Shown piece after piece: positions 36,268 to 43,532 of a stretch of 64,000 nucleotides of DNA. The stretch covers positions 62,001 through 126,000 of the forward strand of contig JACKKV010000001.1 of NCBI GenBank assembly GCA_024236235.1, in the 5' to 3' direction. The DNA is from Novosphingobium sp. (GTDB taxonomy: Bacteria > Pseudomonadota > Alphaproteobacteria > Sphingomonadales > Sphingomonadaceae). The notes under the pieces were generated by a model. The model had not been told where the DNA came from. It saw only the letters and a list, made by a program, of their open reading frames with translations, and ran no database searches. How positions within the stretch are numbered: the stretch's first letter is position 1; each line of letters starts with the position of its first letter. Made by a program: the position numbers and the translations under genes.

Positions 36268-36714
36268 ATGGCGTCAATCGTAATCGTCGATGATGACGAA
36301 CTGGTGGCAGAGCTTGCCGCAAATGCGCTGATCGGCGCAGGCCACGCCTGCGGCTGGGTCACGGACGCTGGCCAGGCACTGCAGTTGCTATCGTGGCGGC
36401 GGCCCGACCTGCTGCTGCTCGATCACGACATGCCCGGCACATCCGGCACCGCCCTGCTGCGCAAGCTGCGCAGTTCGGAGCGATTCTACGACCTGCCGAT
36501 CATGATGTTCACCCGCATGTCCGGCGACACTGACAAGGATCAGGCGCGTTATAACGGTGCGAATGATTTCATCAGCAAGCCCTTCGATCGCGCCTATCTG
36601 ATCTGGCGGGTCAATCGCCTGCTCGACACCCGCGCCAACCGTCCCCGCCACCTGCCGCTGCCGCAGATGTTGTTCGAGAGTGGACCGGACCGGCCGCGCA
36701 TCACTTTTTGCTGA
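36268..36714 (+). CDS. Single-domain response regulator (receiver only)
   Basis: A 148-residue CheY-like receiver without an output domain. The acidic cluster is IVDDDE (residues 7-11), the phospho-acceptor Asp52 lies in LLLLDHDMPGTSG, the switch threonine is about Thr82 in MFTRM, and the conserved lysine is Lys104 in FISKPF. After the receiver come about 30 residues rich in Arg/Pro/Leu of unknown role. A GGGAGGACG site precedes the ATG at 36268. No histidine kinase is nearby, so its partner is elsewhere. Confidence 0.88.
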   Translation: MASIVIVDDDELVAELAANALIGAGHACGWVTDAGQALQLLSWRRPDLLLLDHDMPGTSGTALLRKLRSSERFYDLPIMMFTRMSGDTDKDQARYNGANDFISKPFDRAYLIWRVNRLLDTRANRPRHLPLPQMLFESGPDRPRITFC

Positions 36715-36870
36715 GCACGCCCCGCGCGAACCGCGCCATTGAGCGCCCCCGCCCGGCAAAGGCGCGGTGCGACAATATCAGATAGGTGAATTTCTGCGCT
36801 TTATGTTGAGCGTGCCGGGGAGTTGTGCAATTCTCCGCCCAATTTTCATCAACAGGTCGGATGCGAAGAT

Positions 36871-36885
36871 TGCAACGCGGTTGCA
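36871..36885. promoter_or_regulatory. Candidate operator palindrome upstream of the aldehyde dehydrogenase
   Basis: TGCAAC-GCG-GTTGCA is a perfect 6-bp inverted repeat with a 3-base centre, 35 bases before the aldehyde dehydrogenase start. Its size and position suit a helix-turn-helix regulator site, but no adjacent regulator gene exists to support it. Confidence 0.35.
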
Positions 36886-36919
36886 TAGCGCGGTCCGTCC
36901 ACACTGAGAGGAATTCACG

Positions 36920-38404
36920 ATGACGACCGCTACAGACGAACTGATCCGCAACCCGAAGAAATTCTTCATCGGTGGCGAATGGATGGACCCGTCCGCGAAC
37001 AGCACGTTCAACATTGTTTCGCCCACCAGCGAAGAAAGTTTTCTGGTCGTCGCAGAAGCGCAGGAAGCAGACATGCATCGGGCAATCGCGGCCGCACGCG
37101 ACGCGTTTGATAATGGCCCCTGGCCGCGCATGAGCCATGCCGAACGCGCGGGCTACCTGCTTCAAATCGCCAAACGCCTGGAAGAACGCAACGCTGATTT
37201 TGCACAGACCTGGACCTCGCAGATCGGCATTCCCGTGGGGTTGTCGTCAGCCATGCTCGGCGGGATGTCCTACCCCTTCCGCTACTATGCTGGACTCGCG
37301 GACAGCTTTGAGTGGGTGGAACGGCATGAGGCACATTTCTCGGCCGGCAGCGCCATGGCGCTGATCGCGCATGAACCGGTCGGCGTGGTCGGCGCGATCG
37401 TTCCCTGGAATGCGCCGGGCGTCTTGCTCAGCTGGAAATCGGCGCCCGCCCTGATCGCGGGCTGCACCATGGTGCTCAAGAATTCGCCGCAAACGCCGGG
37501 CGAAGGCCTGCTGTTTGCGGAAATCTGCGAAGAAGTGGGCCTGCCCAAGGGCGTCGTCAATGTGGTGACGGCGGAACGCGAGGTTTCGGAACTGCTCGTC
37601 CGCGATCCGCGCGTGGACAAGATCACTTTCACCGGCTCCACTGCTGCGGGCAAGAAGATCGCCTCATTGTGCGGCGAACGCATCGCCCGTTGCACACTGG
37701 AACTGGGCGGCAAATCCGCCGGGGTAATTCTGGACGATTACGACGTGGAACTGGCGGCGCAATCGATTGCCTCCACCGCCCAGATCATGTGTGGCCAGGT
37801 CTGCTCCTCGCTTACCCGGATCGTCGTCAGCCGCCATCGCCACGATGCGCTGGTCGACGCGCTGTCCGCCCAGTTTCAGGGCATCAAGGTGGGCGATCCG
37901 ATGGACCGTTCCACGCAGATGGGTCCGCTGGCAATGGCGCAGCAGCGCGACCGGGTCGAAGGCTATATCGAAAAAGGCAAGGCCGAAGGCGCGAAGGTGG
38001 CCACCGGCGGACGCCGCCCCAGCCATCTCAACCGCGGCTTCTTCATCGAACCGACGGTGTTCGCCGAAGTGGACAACAACATGACCATCGCGCGCGAGGA
38101 AATCTTCGGCCCCGTCGTCAGCGTGATCCCCGTCGACAATGAAGCAGAGGCTGTGCGGGTCGCAAATGACACGGTGTTCGGCCTTAACGCCACGGTCTTC
38201 ACGAATGATGCCGACCGCGCACTGGCCGTGGCGCGCGAACTGCGTTCGGGCACCGTCGGGCACAATACGTGGCGCACGGACATGTCCGTTACCTTTGGCG
38301 GGTTCAAACAATCCGGCATCGGGCGCGAAGGCGGCGTGGAGGGCCTGCGCCCATTCCTCGAATCCAAGGCTATCATCCTGAACGGGACACCGACCGGATA
38401 TTGA
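36920..38404 (+). CDS. NAD(P)-dependent aldehyde dehydrogenase
   Basis: A 494-residue member of the aldehyde dehydrogenase superfamily, which oxidises aldehydes to carboxylic acids. It has the oxyanion/cofactor region PVGVVGAIVPWNAPGVLLSWK, the Rossmann segment ITFTGSTAAGKKIA, the catalytic glutamate in TLELGGKSAG and the catalytic cysteine in MCGQVCSSLTRIVVS. The C-terminal VTFGGFKQSGIGREGGVEGL is typical of the broad-specificity branch. A GAGAGGAA ribosome site precedes it. The natural substrate is not evident. Neighbouring SDR genes suggest catabolism of an alcohol or aldehyde, but this is inference. Confidence 0.92.
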   Translation: MTTATDELIRNPKKFFIGGEWMDPSANSTFNIVSPTSEESFLVVAEAQEADMHRAIAAARDAFDNGPWPRMSHAERAGYLLQIAKRLEERNADFAQTWTSQIGIPVGLSSAMLGGMSYPFRYYAGLADSFEWVERHEAHFSAGSAMALIAHEPVGVVGAIVPWNAPGVLLSWKSAPALIAGCTMVLKNSPQTPGEGLLFAEICEEVGLPKGVVNVVTAEREVSELLVRDPRVDKITFTGSTAAGKKIASLCGERIARCTLELGGKSAGVILDDYDVELAAQSIASTAQIMCGQVCSSLTRIVVSRHRHDALVDALSAQFQGIKVGDPMDRSTQMGPLAMAQQRDRVEGYIEKGKAEGAKVATGGRRPSHLNRGFFIEPTVFAEVDNNMTIAREEIFGPVVSVIPVDNEAEAVRVANDTVFGLNATVFTNDADRALAVARELRSGTVGHNTWRTDMSVTFGGFKQSGIGREGGVEGLRPFLESKAIILNGTPTGY

Positions 38405-38457
38405 CCGGAAAATATGCAGGCGGCGGGGCCATCAACGCCCCGTCGCCTGCACAACTG

Positions 38458-38790
38458 TCAAACCGCGTTGGCGACCCCGATCAGGACGCAGGCGGTTACC
38501 AGAATACCGATCTTGGCCAGCGAAGCCGGTTCACCATAAGCCAGCACCCCCAGCGCCACGGCGCCCAGCGGCACCAGCGCGGCCACAAACGGGATGAACA
38601 GGCTGAGATTGATGCCCATATGCGCAATGCGCGGCAGCAGCGCGATACCTACCCCATACGCCAGCGCGAAGCCGAGCGTTGGCAAGGGCGCCGTCAGCCC
38701 CTTGGTCATTGGCATCAGGTAAATGCCGACCAACTGGGCCAGCACTGATAACAGCACCAGTCCAGCGGCAAGCGGTGTAACAGCAGCCAT
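38458..38790 (-). CDS. Small multidrug-resistance (SMR/DMT)-type membrane protein
   Basis: A 110-residue, four-helix membrane protein of the EmrE-like drug/metabolite class. Features are a first helix with a polar interruption, then LTAPLPTLGFALAYGVGIALLPRI, then FIPFVAALVPLGAVALGVLAYGEPASLAKIGI with the GEPAS turn common before the last helix. AGAGGAAATC precedes the ATG at 38790. The usual SMR signature glutamate in helix 1 is not present, so transport of cationic drugs is uncertain. It converges on the aldehyde dehydrogenase. Confidence 0.75.
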   Translation of the reverse strand: MAAVTPLAAGLVLLSVLAQLVGIYLMPMTKGLTAPLPTLGFALAYGVGIALLPRIAHMGINLSLFIPFVAALVPLGAVALGVLAYGEPASLAKIGILVTACVLIGVANAV

Positions 38791-38831
38791 GATTTCCTCT
38801 CCCGTTGTTTCCCGAAAGAGGTTCTACTTTT

Positions 38832-39430
38832 TTAATTATGCTCCGGCGAGCGAAATCCGCATCGCCGGGCGCGCTCAGCGCGCACCGGGCGTCGGCAGAT
38901 GCTCTCCCGCGCCATTGGCCATCGCGATCTCGTACATCCGATTGCAGTTGCGATATTCACCGTAGGGCTTGCCCGCGCTGTCCACATCAGCCACGCCGCC
39001 CTCATGAAGCACGAAATAAATGACGCCTTCGGGGCCGACCCTGCGCGACGGGGCGGGACCGCCCTGATCGAGGTAGTGCCGCCATCCGCCGCCAGATAGG
39101 TACCGATAACATAGGGGGGACAAGTCGCTGGCAAGGAACAATGCCGAATTGGCCAGTTCCGACGCATCGGCAAAACGGCCAATCGGGGTGGAGGTAACGA
39201 CCTGCGGGATCAGTTCCGGCGGTAGATTGTCCGTCATTTCGGTGCGCGTTGGCCCGGGACAGATCGCATTTACCCGGATGCCCTGTTCGGCGAATTCCGG
39301 CACGGTTGTGCGAGTGAGCATCAGCACCGCTTGGGTACGCAATAGGCCGGCATCTTGCGAAACCCGATCAGGCTGCGGTCGAGGGGGTGTTGATAATCGA
39401 TCCACCGTCGTTCTTGAGCATTTCGGGAAT
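38832..39430 (-). pseudogene. Broken short-chain dehydrogenase/reductase remnant
   Basis: The C-terminal half of an SDR can be followed across at least three frame changes: MLKNDGGSIINTPSTAA, then LIGFRKMPAYCVPK (YxxxK catalytic pair retained), then AVLMLTRTTVPEFAEQGIRVNAICPGPTRTEM and IGRFADASELANSALFLASDLS, then YVIGTYLAADGGTTS. The N-terminal cofactor-binding half is absent. Left of about 39060 the remnant continues into an unidentified tail (FVLHEGGVADVDSAGKPYG). It is bordered on the right by an intact SDR on the same strand. It could be a decayed duplicate or a local sequence-quality problem. No other gene is evident in this 645-base stretch. Confidence 0.8.
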
Positions 39431-39436
39431 CGCAAT

Positions 39437-40186
39437 TTAAAGGCCCGAGACCAGGTGGCCGCCGTCAACGCAGACGACCGCCCCTGTCATATAAGCGCCT
39501 GCGGGGGAGGCGAGCAGCATCAGCGGCCCGTCCAGATCGGCCAGTTCGGCCAGCCGACGCTGCGGTATCCGATTGATCATCGCCTTGCCCGCATCGCTTT
39601 CCCAGAACTCGGCATTAAGCTCCGTGCGCACATATCCGGGGGCCAGCGCGTTCACCCGGATGCCGTATCGCGCCCATTCGAGGGCAAGGCATTTGGTCAA
39701 CTGGATCACGCCTGCCTTCGACACCGCATAGGAGGCAACATATCCCGCCTGCCTGATGCCGAGAATCGACGCAACATTGACGATTGCGCCTGGCGCACCG
39801 CGCGCAACCAGCCCCTTGCCGACCAGTTGCGCGACCGCGAACATCCCTTTCAGATTTGTATCCGTGACCGCGTCCCAGTCTTCAAGCGTCGTGGACAGTG
39901 CCGCCGATTCCCGGACGACCCCGGCATTGTTGACCAGAATATCGATTTCGCCGGCAAGCGGTTCCAGCCCGGACAATCCATCCGGCTGCGTCACATCAAG
40001 GTAATGGGTGGAGCATTCCACGCCGTCCTCGCGCAATTCTGCCGCAAGCCGGTCCAGCCGGTCCATCCTGCGCGCGGCGAGCAACACCCTGGCCCCGTTC
40101 CGCCCGAGCACCTTCGCGAAATGTGCCCCCAGCCCGCTTGACGCCCCCGTCACCAGAGCCGTTTTTCCGTGAATTTCAAACATCAT
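39437..40186 (-). CDS. Short-chain dehydrogenase/reductase
   Basis: A classical 249-residue SDR that oxidises or reduces an alcohol/ketone with NAD(P). The cofactor motif is TGASSGLG (residues 13-20), followed by NNAGV, the catalytic serine in IVNVASILG and the YxxxK pair in SYAVSKAGV. The C-terminal motif is VRTEL...MTGAVVCVDGGH. Two ATG codons lie in tandem (40186, 40183). The substrate is unknown. The adjacent broken SDR and the aldehyde dehydrogenase suggest a small catabolic neighbourhood. Confidence 0.93.
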   Translation of the reverse strand: MMFEIHGKTALVTGASSGLGAHFAKVLGRNGARVLLAARRMDRLDRLAAELREDGVECSTHYLDVTQPDGLSGLEPLAGEIDILVNNAGVVRESAALSTTLEDWDAVTDTNLKGMFAVAQLVGKGLVARGAPGAIVNVASILGIRQAGYVASYAVSKAGVIQLTKCLALEWARYGIRVNALAPGYVRTELNAEFWESDAGKAMINRIPQRRLAELADLDGPLMLLASPAGAYMTGAVVCVDGGHLVSGL

Positions 40187-40271
40187 TGGCCAGTACAATC
40201 CCCTGATCTGTCGGCGCGGCGCGCAAGGCGGGCGGCACAGCTCATTCGCCGATATAGGCCATAACGGAGGT

Positions 40272-40300
40272 GTCAATCTAACGGGAGGGTCAGTCTAACG
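40272..40300. repeat. Near-perfect 12-bp direct repeat upstream of the SDR
   Basis: GTCAATCTAACG at 40272-40283 is repeated as GTCAGTCTAACG at 40289-40300 (11 of 12 identical, 17-base period). It lies about 90 bases upstream of the SDR start and just left of the IS6 remnant, so it could be a regulator site or a scar of insertion. Confidence 0.4.
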
Positions 40301-40346
40301 CTAAATGCTCTCCACTTGCGGCGTCTCGCCGCTTAGTGAGAGCCAC

Positions 40347-40433
40347 ATGCAACCCATTCCCTTCAAGCGCCATCGGTTCCCGCCGGACGTCATCCGGCTT
40401 GGAATCTGGCTCTATTATCGCTTCACTTTGAGC
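40347..40433 (+). mobile_element. N-terminal fragment of an IS6-family transposase
   Basis: The 29 codons from the ATG at 40347 read MQPIPFKRHRFPPDV and then IRLGIWLYYRFTLS, the well-known N-terminus of IS6-family (IS26/IS6100-like) transposases. Similarity stops abruptly after TLS and the frame closes at 40466, so the catalytic DDE core is missing. Immediately after comes TTCCGGGGACAGTATACTT (40446-40464), a sequence I associate with termini of another transposase group, so two mobile-element scraps may be fused. tRNA-Ser lies 190 bases to the right. Confidence 0.8.
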
Positions 40434-40623
40434 CTGGGACGGAAGTTCCGGGGACAGTATACTTAATTGCCAACTTGCTCTCCCCTTTCCGGTCCTGGTT
40501 CGCGCTTGTGCGGTCTCAGCCATGACCAATTCCAAGGATAGCATAGATCATGCCTCCCCTCATCGCCACCTGCCCGTCCCCCGCAACGAGGATGCGCGAG
40601 GCGAATGTTCAGCGAGCGGAAAC

Positions 40624-40713
40624 TGGCGGAGAGGGTGGGATTCGAACCCACGTTACGGTTGCCCGTAAACCGCATTTCGAGTGCGGCGCATTCGACCTCT
40701 CTGCCACCTCTCC
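40624..40713 (-). tRNA. tRNA-Ser (anticodon CGA)
   Basis: The reverse strand folds as a class II tRNA of 90 bases. The acceptor stem is GGAGAGG/CCTCTCC, the anticodon loop is CTCGAAA with anticodon CGA, there is a long variable arm (GTTTACGGGCAACCGTAAC), and the T-arm carries GGTTCGAATCC. The 3' CCA is encoded. It reads UCG codons, which are frequent in this G+C-rich genome. It lies in the 725-base stretch between the SDR and hspQ, otherwise filled by the IS6 scrap and promoter-like sequence. Confidence 0.97.
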
Positions 40714-40834
40714 GCAGGGGTGCAGCAGCACCCGGCAGGGGCGCGCAGTCGCGTTGGAGCGGCGCGGTTAGCCGATGGCGCTGCGCTTGCCAAGCCCTCC
40801 TTTCACGCAATATGGGGAGAGAATTGCGGCAATG

Positions 40835-40862
40835 CTTGTTTCGCAGCTGCAATAAACTATAT
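40835..40862 (+). promoter_or_regulatory. Candidate heat-shock (RpoH) promoter of hspQ
   Basis: CTTGTT at 40835-40840 and CTATAT at 40857-40862 are separated by 16 bases. This matches the alphaproteobacterial sigma-32 pattern (CTTG at -35, CTATAT-like -10). Transcription would begin near 40869, leaving a leader of about 44 bases to the hspQ start at 40913. Confidence 0.55.
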
Positions 40863-40912
40863 TCATCCCCAGAATGGAACGGGCAAGCTTCTTCTCCCCC
40901 CAGGCCGGTCGC

Positions 40913-41254
40913 ATGATTGACGCCCCCGTGCAGACCCGGGCGCGCTTCGCCATTGGCGATGTCGTGCGCCACCGCCTGTTCGATTTTCGCGGCGTGGTGT
41001 TCGATATCGACCCGGTCTTCGCCAATAGCGAGGAATGGTATCAGTCGATCCCGGCGGAATCGCGCCCCCGGCGGGACCAGCCCTTCTATCACCTCCTGGC
41101 CGAGAATGAGGATTCATCCTATGTCGCTTATGTCAGCCAGCAAAACCTGCTGGGCGACAGCGAAGGCGGGCCGGTGGATCACCCCTCGGTCGATCAGCTG
41201 TTCGAAGATTTTGCCGAAGGCCGCTATCGCCTGCGGCGCAGCCTGACTCACTGA
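40913..41254 (+). CDS. hspQ: Heat-shock protein HspQ
   Basis: HspQ (YccV-like, hemimethylated-DNA-binding domain family) is a small heat-induced protein that in Enterobacteria is a specificity factor of Lon protease. The 113-residue product has the family core ARFAIGDVVRHRLFDFRGVVFDIDPVF, PFYHLLAENEDSSYVAYVSQQNL and PSVDQLFEDFAEGRY. I chose the ATG at 40913. An upstream ATG at 40874 would lie almost on the predicted transcription start. A candidate RpoH promoter lies just upstream. It converges on the ABC permease gene. Confidence 0.93.
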   Translation: MIDAPVQTRARFAIGDVVRHRLFDFRGVVFDIDPVFANSEEWYQSIPAESRPRRDQPFYHLLAENEDSSYVAYVSQQNLLGDSEGGPVDHPSVDQLFEDFAEGRYRLRRSLTH

Positions 41255-41262
41255 TCCCGTCG

Positions 41263-42153
41263 TCAGCTGCGGATTTTCCAGCCGCTGCGCAGCAGCGCAT
41301 AGGTCACCCCGCCCAGCACCAGGTTGAACAGGCCAAGGCCCAGCGCCGCCCACCACACCGCGCCGTGCCCTTCGGCAATATCGCTTTGCCCCAGAAAGCC
41401 GTAACGAAAGCCAGAAATCACATAGAAGAAGGGGTTCGCGCGGCTGATCAGCTGAAATGCCGGGGCCAGATTGTGAATGGTGTAGAAGGTGCCCGACAGC
41501 AACGAGAGCGGAGCCACCACGAAATTGGTGATCGCGGCGTTGTGATCGAATTTTTCTGCCCAGAGCGAGGTCAGCAACCCGCCCAACGCCAGCATCAGCG
41601 ATCCCATCAGGCCGAACCATACGATCGCCCAGGGATGCGCCGCATGCAGCGTGATCCCTGGCCAGGCAAGCATCGCTGCCGCCACCGCCAGCCCCACCAT
41701 CGCCGCGCGGGTGATCGCCGCCGCCACGATCCCGGCCATCAGTTCGCCGTCGCTGAGCGGGGGCATGAGGTAATCGATGATGGTGCCCTGCATCTTGCCC
41801 GCCAGCAGCGAGAAGCTGGAATTGGCGAAGGCGTTCTGCATCATGCCCATCATGATCAGGCCGGGCGCCACGAACGCGGCGAAGGGCACGCCCAGCACCA
41901 TCCGGTCCCCCCGCCCCAGCGCCACGGTGAAAATCACCAGAAACAGCAGGGTGGTGACCGCTGGCGCCCAGATTGTCTGGGTGTGGACCTTGAGAAAACG
42001 CCGAACCTCCTTAATATAGAGAGTCCAGAGGCCGATCCGGTTGATCCCGGCGATCACCGGTTCTCCCTGACGCGAAAAAGCCGCCGTGCGGGCGGGGTGC
42101 TGATCCGGGAGGCTTGCCAGGCTGGCGCCGTTCGGTTGTGCTTGATCGGCCAT
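41263..42153 (-). CDS. ABC-2 type transporter permease
   Basis: A 296-residue integral membrane protein of the ABC-2 permease class (YadH/NodJ-like), with six predicted helices. The region MVLGVPFAAFVAPGLIMMGMMQNAF and the C-terminal ISRANPFFYVISGFRYGFLG are typical. The ATG at 42153 (MADQAQPNG) gives a ~40-residue cytoplasmic N-terminus; the longer open frame to 42297 is not supported. The ATPase partner normally sits next door, but none is in this window, so the substrate cannot be inferred. It diverges from gcrA. Confidence 0.88.
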   Translation of the reverse strand: MADQAQPNGASLASLPDQHPARTAAFSRQGEPVIAGINRIGLWTLYIKEVRRFLKVHTQTIWAPAVTTLLFLVIFTVALGRGDRMVLGVPFAAFVAPGLIMMGMMQNAFANSSFSLLAGKMQGTIIDYLMPPLSDGELMAGIVAAAITRAAMVGLAVAAAMLAWPGITLHAAHPWAIVWFGLMGSLMLALGGLLTSLWAEKFDHNAAITNFVVAPLSLLSGTFYTIHNLAPAFQLISRANPFFYVISGFRYGFLGQSDIAEGHGAVWWAALGLGLFNLVLGGVTYALLRSGWKIRS

Positions 42154-42233
42154 GCCGTGGCGACTATCGGCAGCGCTTGGGTCTGGCAAGCAGAGCCTTG
42201 CCGGAATCCGGTATTTGAGAAGTGGAACACTGA

Positions 42234-42902
42234 ATGAGCTGGACTGACGAGCGGATCGCAACGCTGACCAAAATGTGGGAAAGCGGCGCGACGGCAAGCC
42301 AGATCGCTGACGAGCTGGGCGGCGTCAGCCGCAATGCCGTGATTGGCAAGGCGCACCGGCTCGGCCTCAAGGCGCGCCCCTCGCCGGTGAAGGCCAATGA
42401 CGCGAAGAAGGCGAAGCCTGCCGCACCGCGCAGCAAGACGGCAAAGCCGGCCGCAAAGCCCGAACCGGCCCGGCCGCGCGAAGCGGCCCCTCCCCCGCCA
42501 CCGCGCCCGGCTGCGGCATCTGCGGCGATTCCCAGCCAGCCGCTGCCCAATCCATCGTCAGACACGCCTCGCATCGTTTCGGTCGGCCCCGGCGGATTCC
42601 TGCGCCAGGGTCCGGGTGACCAGCAGGCGCCGATCCCCCCTGCCCCGCCGCGCCGCCTGGTTCCGGCCAAGCCCAGCCCGGAAATCGCGGACAAGACCAG
42701 CCTGCTCGATCTTAATGATCGCGTGTGCCGCTGGCCGATGGGCCATCCGGGCGAACCTGACTTCCATTTCTGCGGGGAAAAGGTGAACCCCGGCTTCCCA
42801 TATTGCGTCGAACATTGTGGCCGGGCCTATCAGGCGCAGCTGCCGCGCGGTGCACGCCGCCCACCTCCGCCGCTGCCTTTCGGCGGCCCGCGCGTGCGCT
42901 GA
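42234..42902 (+). CDS. gcrA: Cell-cycle regulator GcrA
   Basis: GcrA is an alphaproteobacterial factor that joins sigma-70 RNA polymerase and activates promoters carrying CcrM-methylated GANTC sites. The N-terminal DNA-binding part MSWTDERIATLTKMWESG and SQIADELGGVSRNAVIGKAHR is diagnostic. A long Pro/Ala-rich linker follows (about residues 50-145). The C-terminal sigma-interacting part contains CRWPMGHPGEPDFHFCGEKV and PYCVEHCGRAYQ with conserved cysteines. At 222 residues it is longer than the Caulobacter protein because of the linker. A GAATC (GANTC) site is 26 bases upstream of the start. Confidence 0.96.
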   Translation: MSWTDERIATLTKMWESGATASQIADELGGVSRNAVIGKAHRLGLKARPSPVKANDAKKAKPAAPRSKTAKPAAKPEPARPREAAPPPPPRPAAASAAIPSQPLPNPSSDTPRIVSVGPGGFLRQGPGDQQAPIPPAPPRRLVPAKPSPEIADKTSLLDLNDRVCRWPMGHPGEPDFHFCGEKVNPGFPYCVEHCGRAYQAQLPRGARRPPPPLPFGGPRVR

Positions 42903-42989
42903 TCGACACCGTTGCGGCCATGGCGCTTCGCGGGCGAGGCGCTATGTTTGGCGCGCGCCGCGATTCGTGGCGGAGAGGAGCCGATCATC

Positions 42990-43514
42990 ATGCCGCTTAG
43001 CCTTTACGACGCCTTCGTTCCGCCCTGCCTGCAGATCATGGGCGCGGTCAGCGGGCTGATCGACAAGGCCGAGGCCCATTGTGCTGACGCAGGCTGCTCG
43101 CCGGCCGAACTGATCGAAGCTCGGCTCTATCCCGACATGCTGCCTTTTTCCTATCAGGTGAAAAGCTGCGCCGTGCATTCGGCGGGCGCGCTGGACGGTG
43201 TGCGCAGGGGCGAATTCGCCCCCGACAACACCGATCTGCCGGGCGATTTCGCCGGTCTGCGGGGCAAGCTTTCGACCGCCCGCGCGGTGCTTGAGGCCGC
43301 CCGGCCGGACGAAATGGAAGCGATGATTGGCGCCGACATGCGCTTTGTCGTGCCCGGCCGGTTCGAATGGCCGTTCACCGCAGAGAAATTCCTGATCGGC
43401 TTCTCGCTGCCCAATTTCTATTTCCACGCGACAACCGCGTATGACATCCTGCGAATGAAGGGCGTCAAGCTTGGCAAGCTGGATTATCTGGGCGCGGTCC
43501 CGGCCAGGGGCTGA
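42990..43514 (+). CDS. DUF1993 family protein
   Basis: A 174-residue cytoplasmic protein of the DUF1993 family, related to the DinB-like four-helix fold. Typical stretches are MPLSLYDAFVPPCLQIMGAV, LIEARLYPDMLPFSYQVKS and FLIGFSLPNFYFHATTAYDILR. The start at 42990 follows GGAGAGGAG. Function is unknown. It follows gcrA on the same strand after 87 bases and converges on the EthD-domain gene. Confidence 0.87.
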   Translation: MPLSLYDAFVPPCLQIMGAVSGLIDKAEAHCADAGCSPAELIEARLYPDMLPFSYQVKSCAVHSAGALDGVRRGEFAPDNTDLPGDFAGLRGKLSTARAVLEAARPDEMEAMIGADMRFVVPGRFEWPFTAEKFLIGFSLPNFYFHATTAYDILRMKGVKLGKLDYLGAVPARG

Positions 43515-43532
43515 AACCGCGCGCCAGACTGG

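Noticed and set aside
40624..40713. tRNA-Ser as an integration site of a genomic island
   Set aside because: No integrase gene and no duplicated tRNA 3' end were found; only an IS6 scrap is nearby.
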